Under the pieces are notes generated by a model. It was not told the DNA's origin. It made no database searches and worked only from the letters and a program-made list of their open reading frames with translations. This document shows, in pieces, positions 47,413-47,562 of a DNA stretch of 47,562 nucleotides. The position numbers were made by a program, and so were the translations under genes. The number at the start of each line of letters is the position of its first letter. Within the stretch, counting starts at the first letter, position 1. Source of the DNA: Desulfobulbaceae bacterium UBA5173 (lineage in GTDB: Bacteria; Desulfobacterota; Desulfobulbia; Desulfobulbales; Desulfobulbaceae); the NCBI GenBank assembly GCA_002413355.1, contig DHWV01000101.1, positions 1 to 47,562 on the forward strand, given 5' to 3'.

Positions 47413-47562
47413 CTACATCATTGTTTTTTCAATGCCGTAAGCCAAGATGAAAAGAAAAACCTTCAATTCAAAGCCATGCGAGGTGACAGCATGAATATGC
47501 GCTGGAAATCTTTGCGCTATCACGCTGAATGCTGATTCGATACGCTTTCGGATAAACTTGAC
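47413..47562 (-). pseudogene. transposase C-terminal fragment in opposite orientation (runs off the right edge)
   Basis: The minus strand from the edge reads VKFIRKRIESAFSVIAQRFP, then AHIHAVTSHGFELKVFLFIL and AYGIEKTMM before a stop. This matches the C-terminal end of the same kind of DDE transposase, with the Arg-Lys-x-Ile-Glu catalytic Glu region. It abuts the plus-strand fragment head-on at about 47412, so either an inversion or two inserted copies shaped this region. Confidence 0.75.

Noticed and set aside
1..47562. tRNA, rRNA and CRISPR arrays
   Set aside because: No cloverleaf-like tRNA sequence with conserved T-loop, no rRNA stretch and no regularly spaced direct repeats were seen by eye. 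A covariance-model scan was not possible.

Overview
The window looks like chromosome from a Gram-negative, anaerobe-type member of the Desulfobacterota, most like the Desulfobulbales. The evidence is an outer-membrane porin, LolA and an OmpA-type domain, two small 2[4Fe-4S] ferredoxins, a DUF3786 iron-sulfur protein, a DVU0298-type HEAT protein, a MucR/Ros regulator and several DUF4388 signalling proteins. This placement rests on recognised families, not on a database search. A closer placement, such as cable bacteria, would be a guess.

Layout. 1-5 kb: start of alaS (cut by the window edge), a PD-(D/E)XK-like protein, an isochorismatase-family hydrolase, a possible 54-residue protein, a PstS-like protein fused to an OmpA domain, and a DUF3786 Fe-S protein. 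5-9 kb: tandem duplicated ferredoxins diverging from a porin, a small periplasmic protein, and cbiB. 9-13 kb: an unusual minus-strand group with a caspase-like peptidase, a partner that shares a beta domain with it, and an elicitor-type transglutaminase with a Cys/His-rich head. 13-15 kb: a TetR regulator with clear promoter and operator, and an orphan RND adaptor subunit.

15-34 kb: a roughly 19 kb co-directional minus-strand chemosensory region. In transcription order it encodes a REC-DUF4388-REC-CheB-like protein, a MazE/MazF pair, a large MCP with duplicated sensor modules, CheW, CheY, a HAMP protein with a Cys-rich tail, a multi-Hpt CheA, a CheB-like protein, a ParA-like ATPase with a zinc finger, an SsuABC/TauABC-like importer with a membrane-anchored binding protein, a PilZ protein, a second HAMP protein, a TSUP exporter and a DUF4388-REC-CheB-like protein. 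No CheR is present. All three CheB-like domains lack the catalytic His and two also lack the Ser, so this looks like a chemosensory pathway rewired away from methylation-based adaptation. This is the best candidate for an undescribed system in the window. The caspase/transglutaminase group is second.

34-47.5 kb: an orphan PhnD-like binding protein; a secreted Cys-repeat protein; a nitrilase-RfaE2 fusion translationally coupled to a HEAT protein and ferritin; a FabB-type ketosynthase; tandem cyclic-nucleotide-binding/DUF4388 paralogues; a small membrane protein; an FmdB zinc ribbon and a probable 39-residue Cys-rich mini-protein. These are followed by the overlapping mucR-murI-lolA operon, an AT-rich membrane ORFan carrying a 34 bp palindrome, a four-repeat S1 protein, and a decayed insertion-sequence remnant at the right edge. 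No tRNA, rRNA or CRISPR array was recognised.
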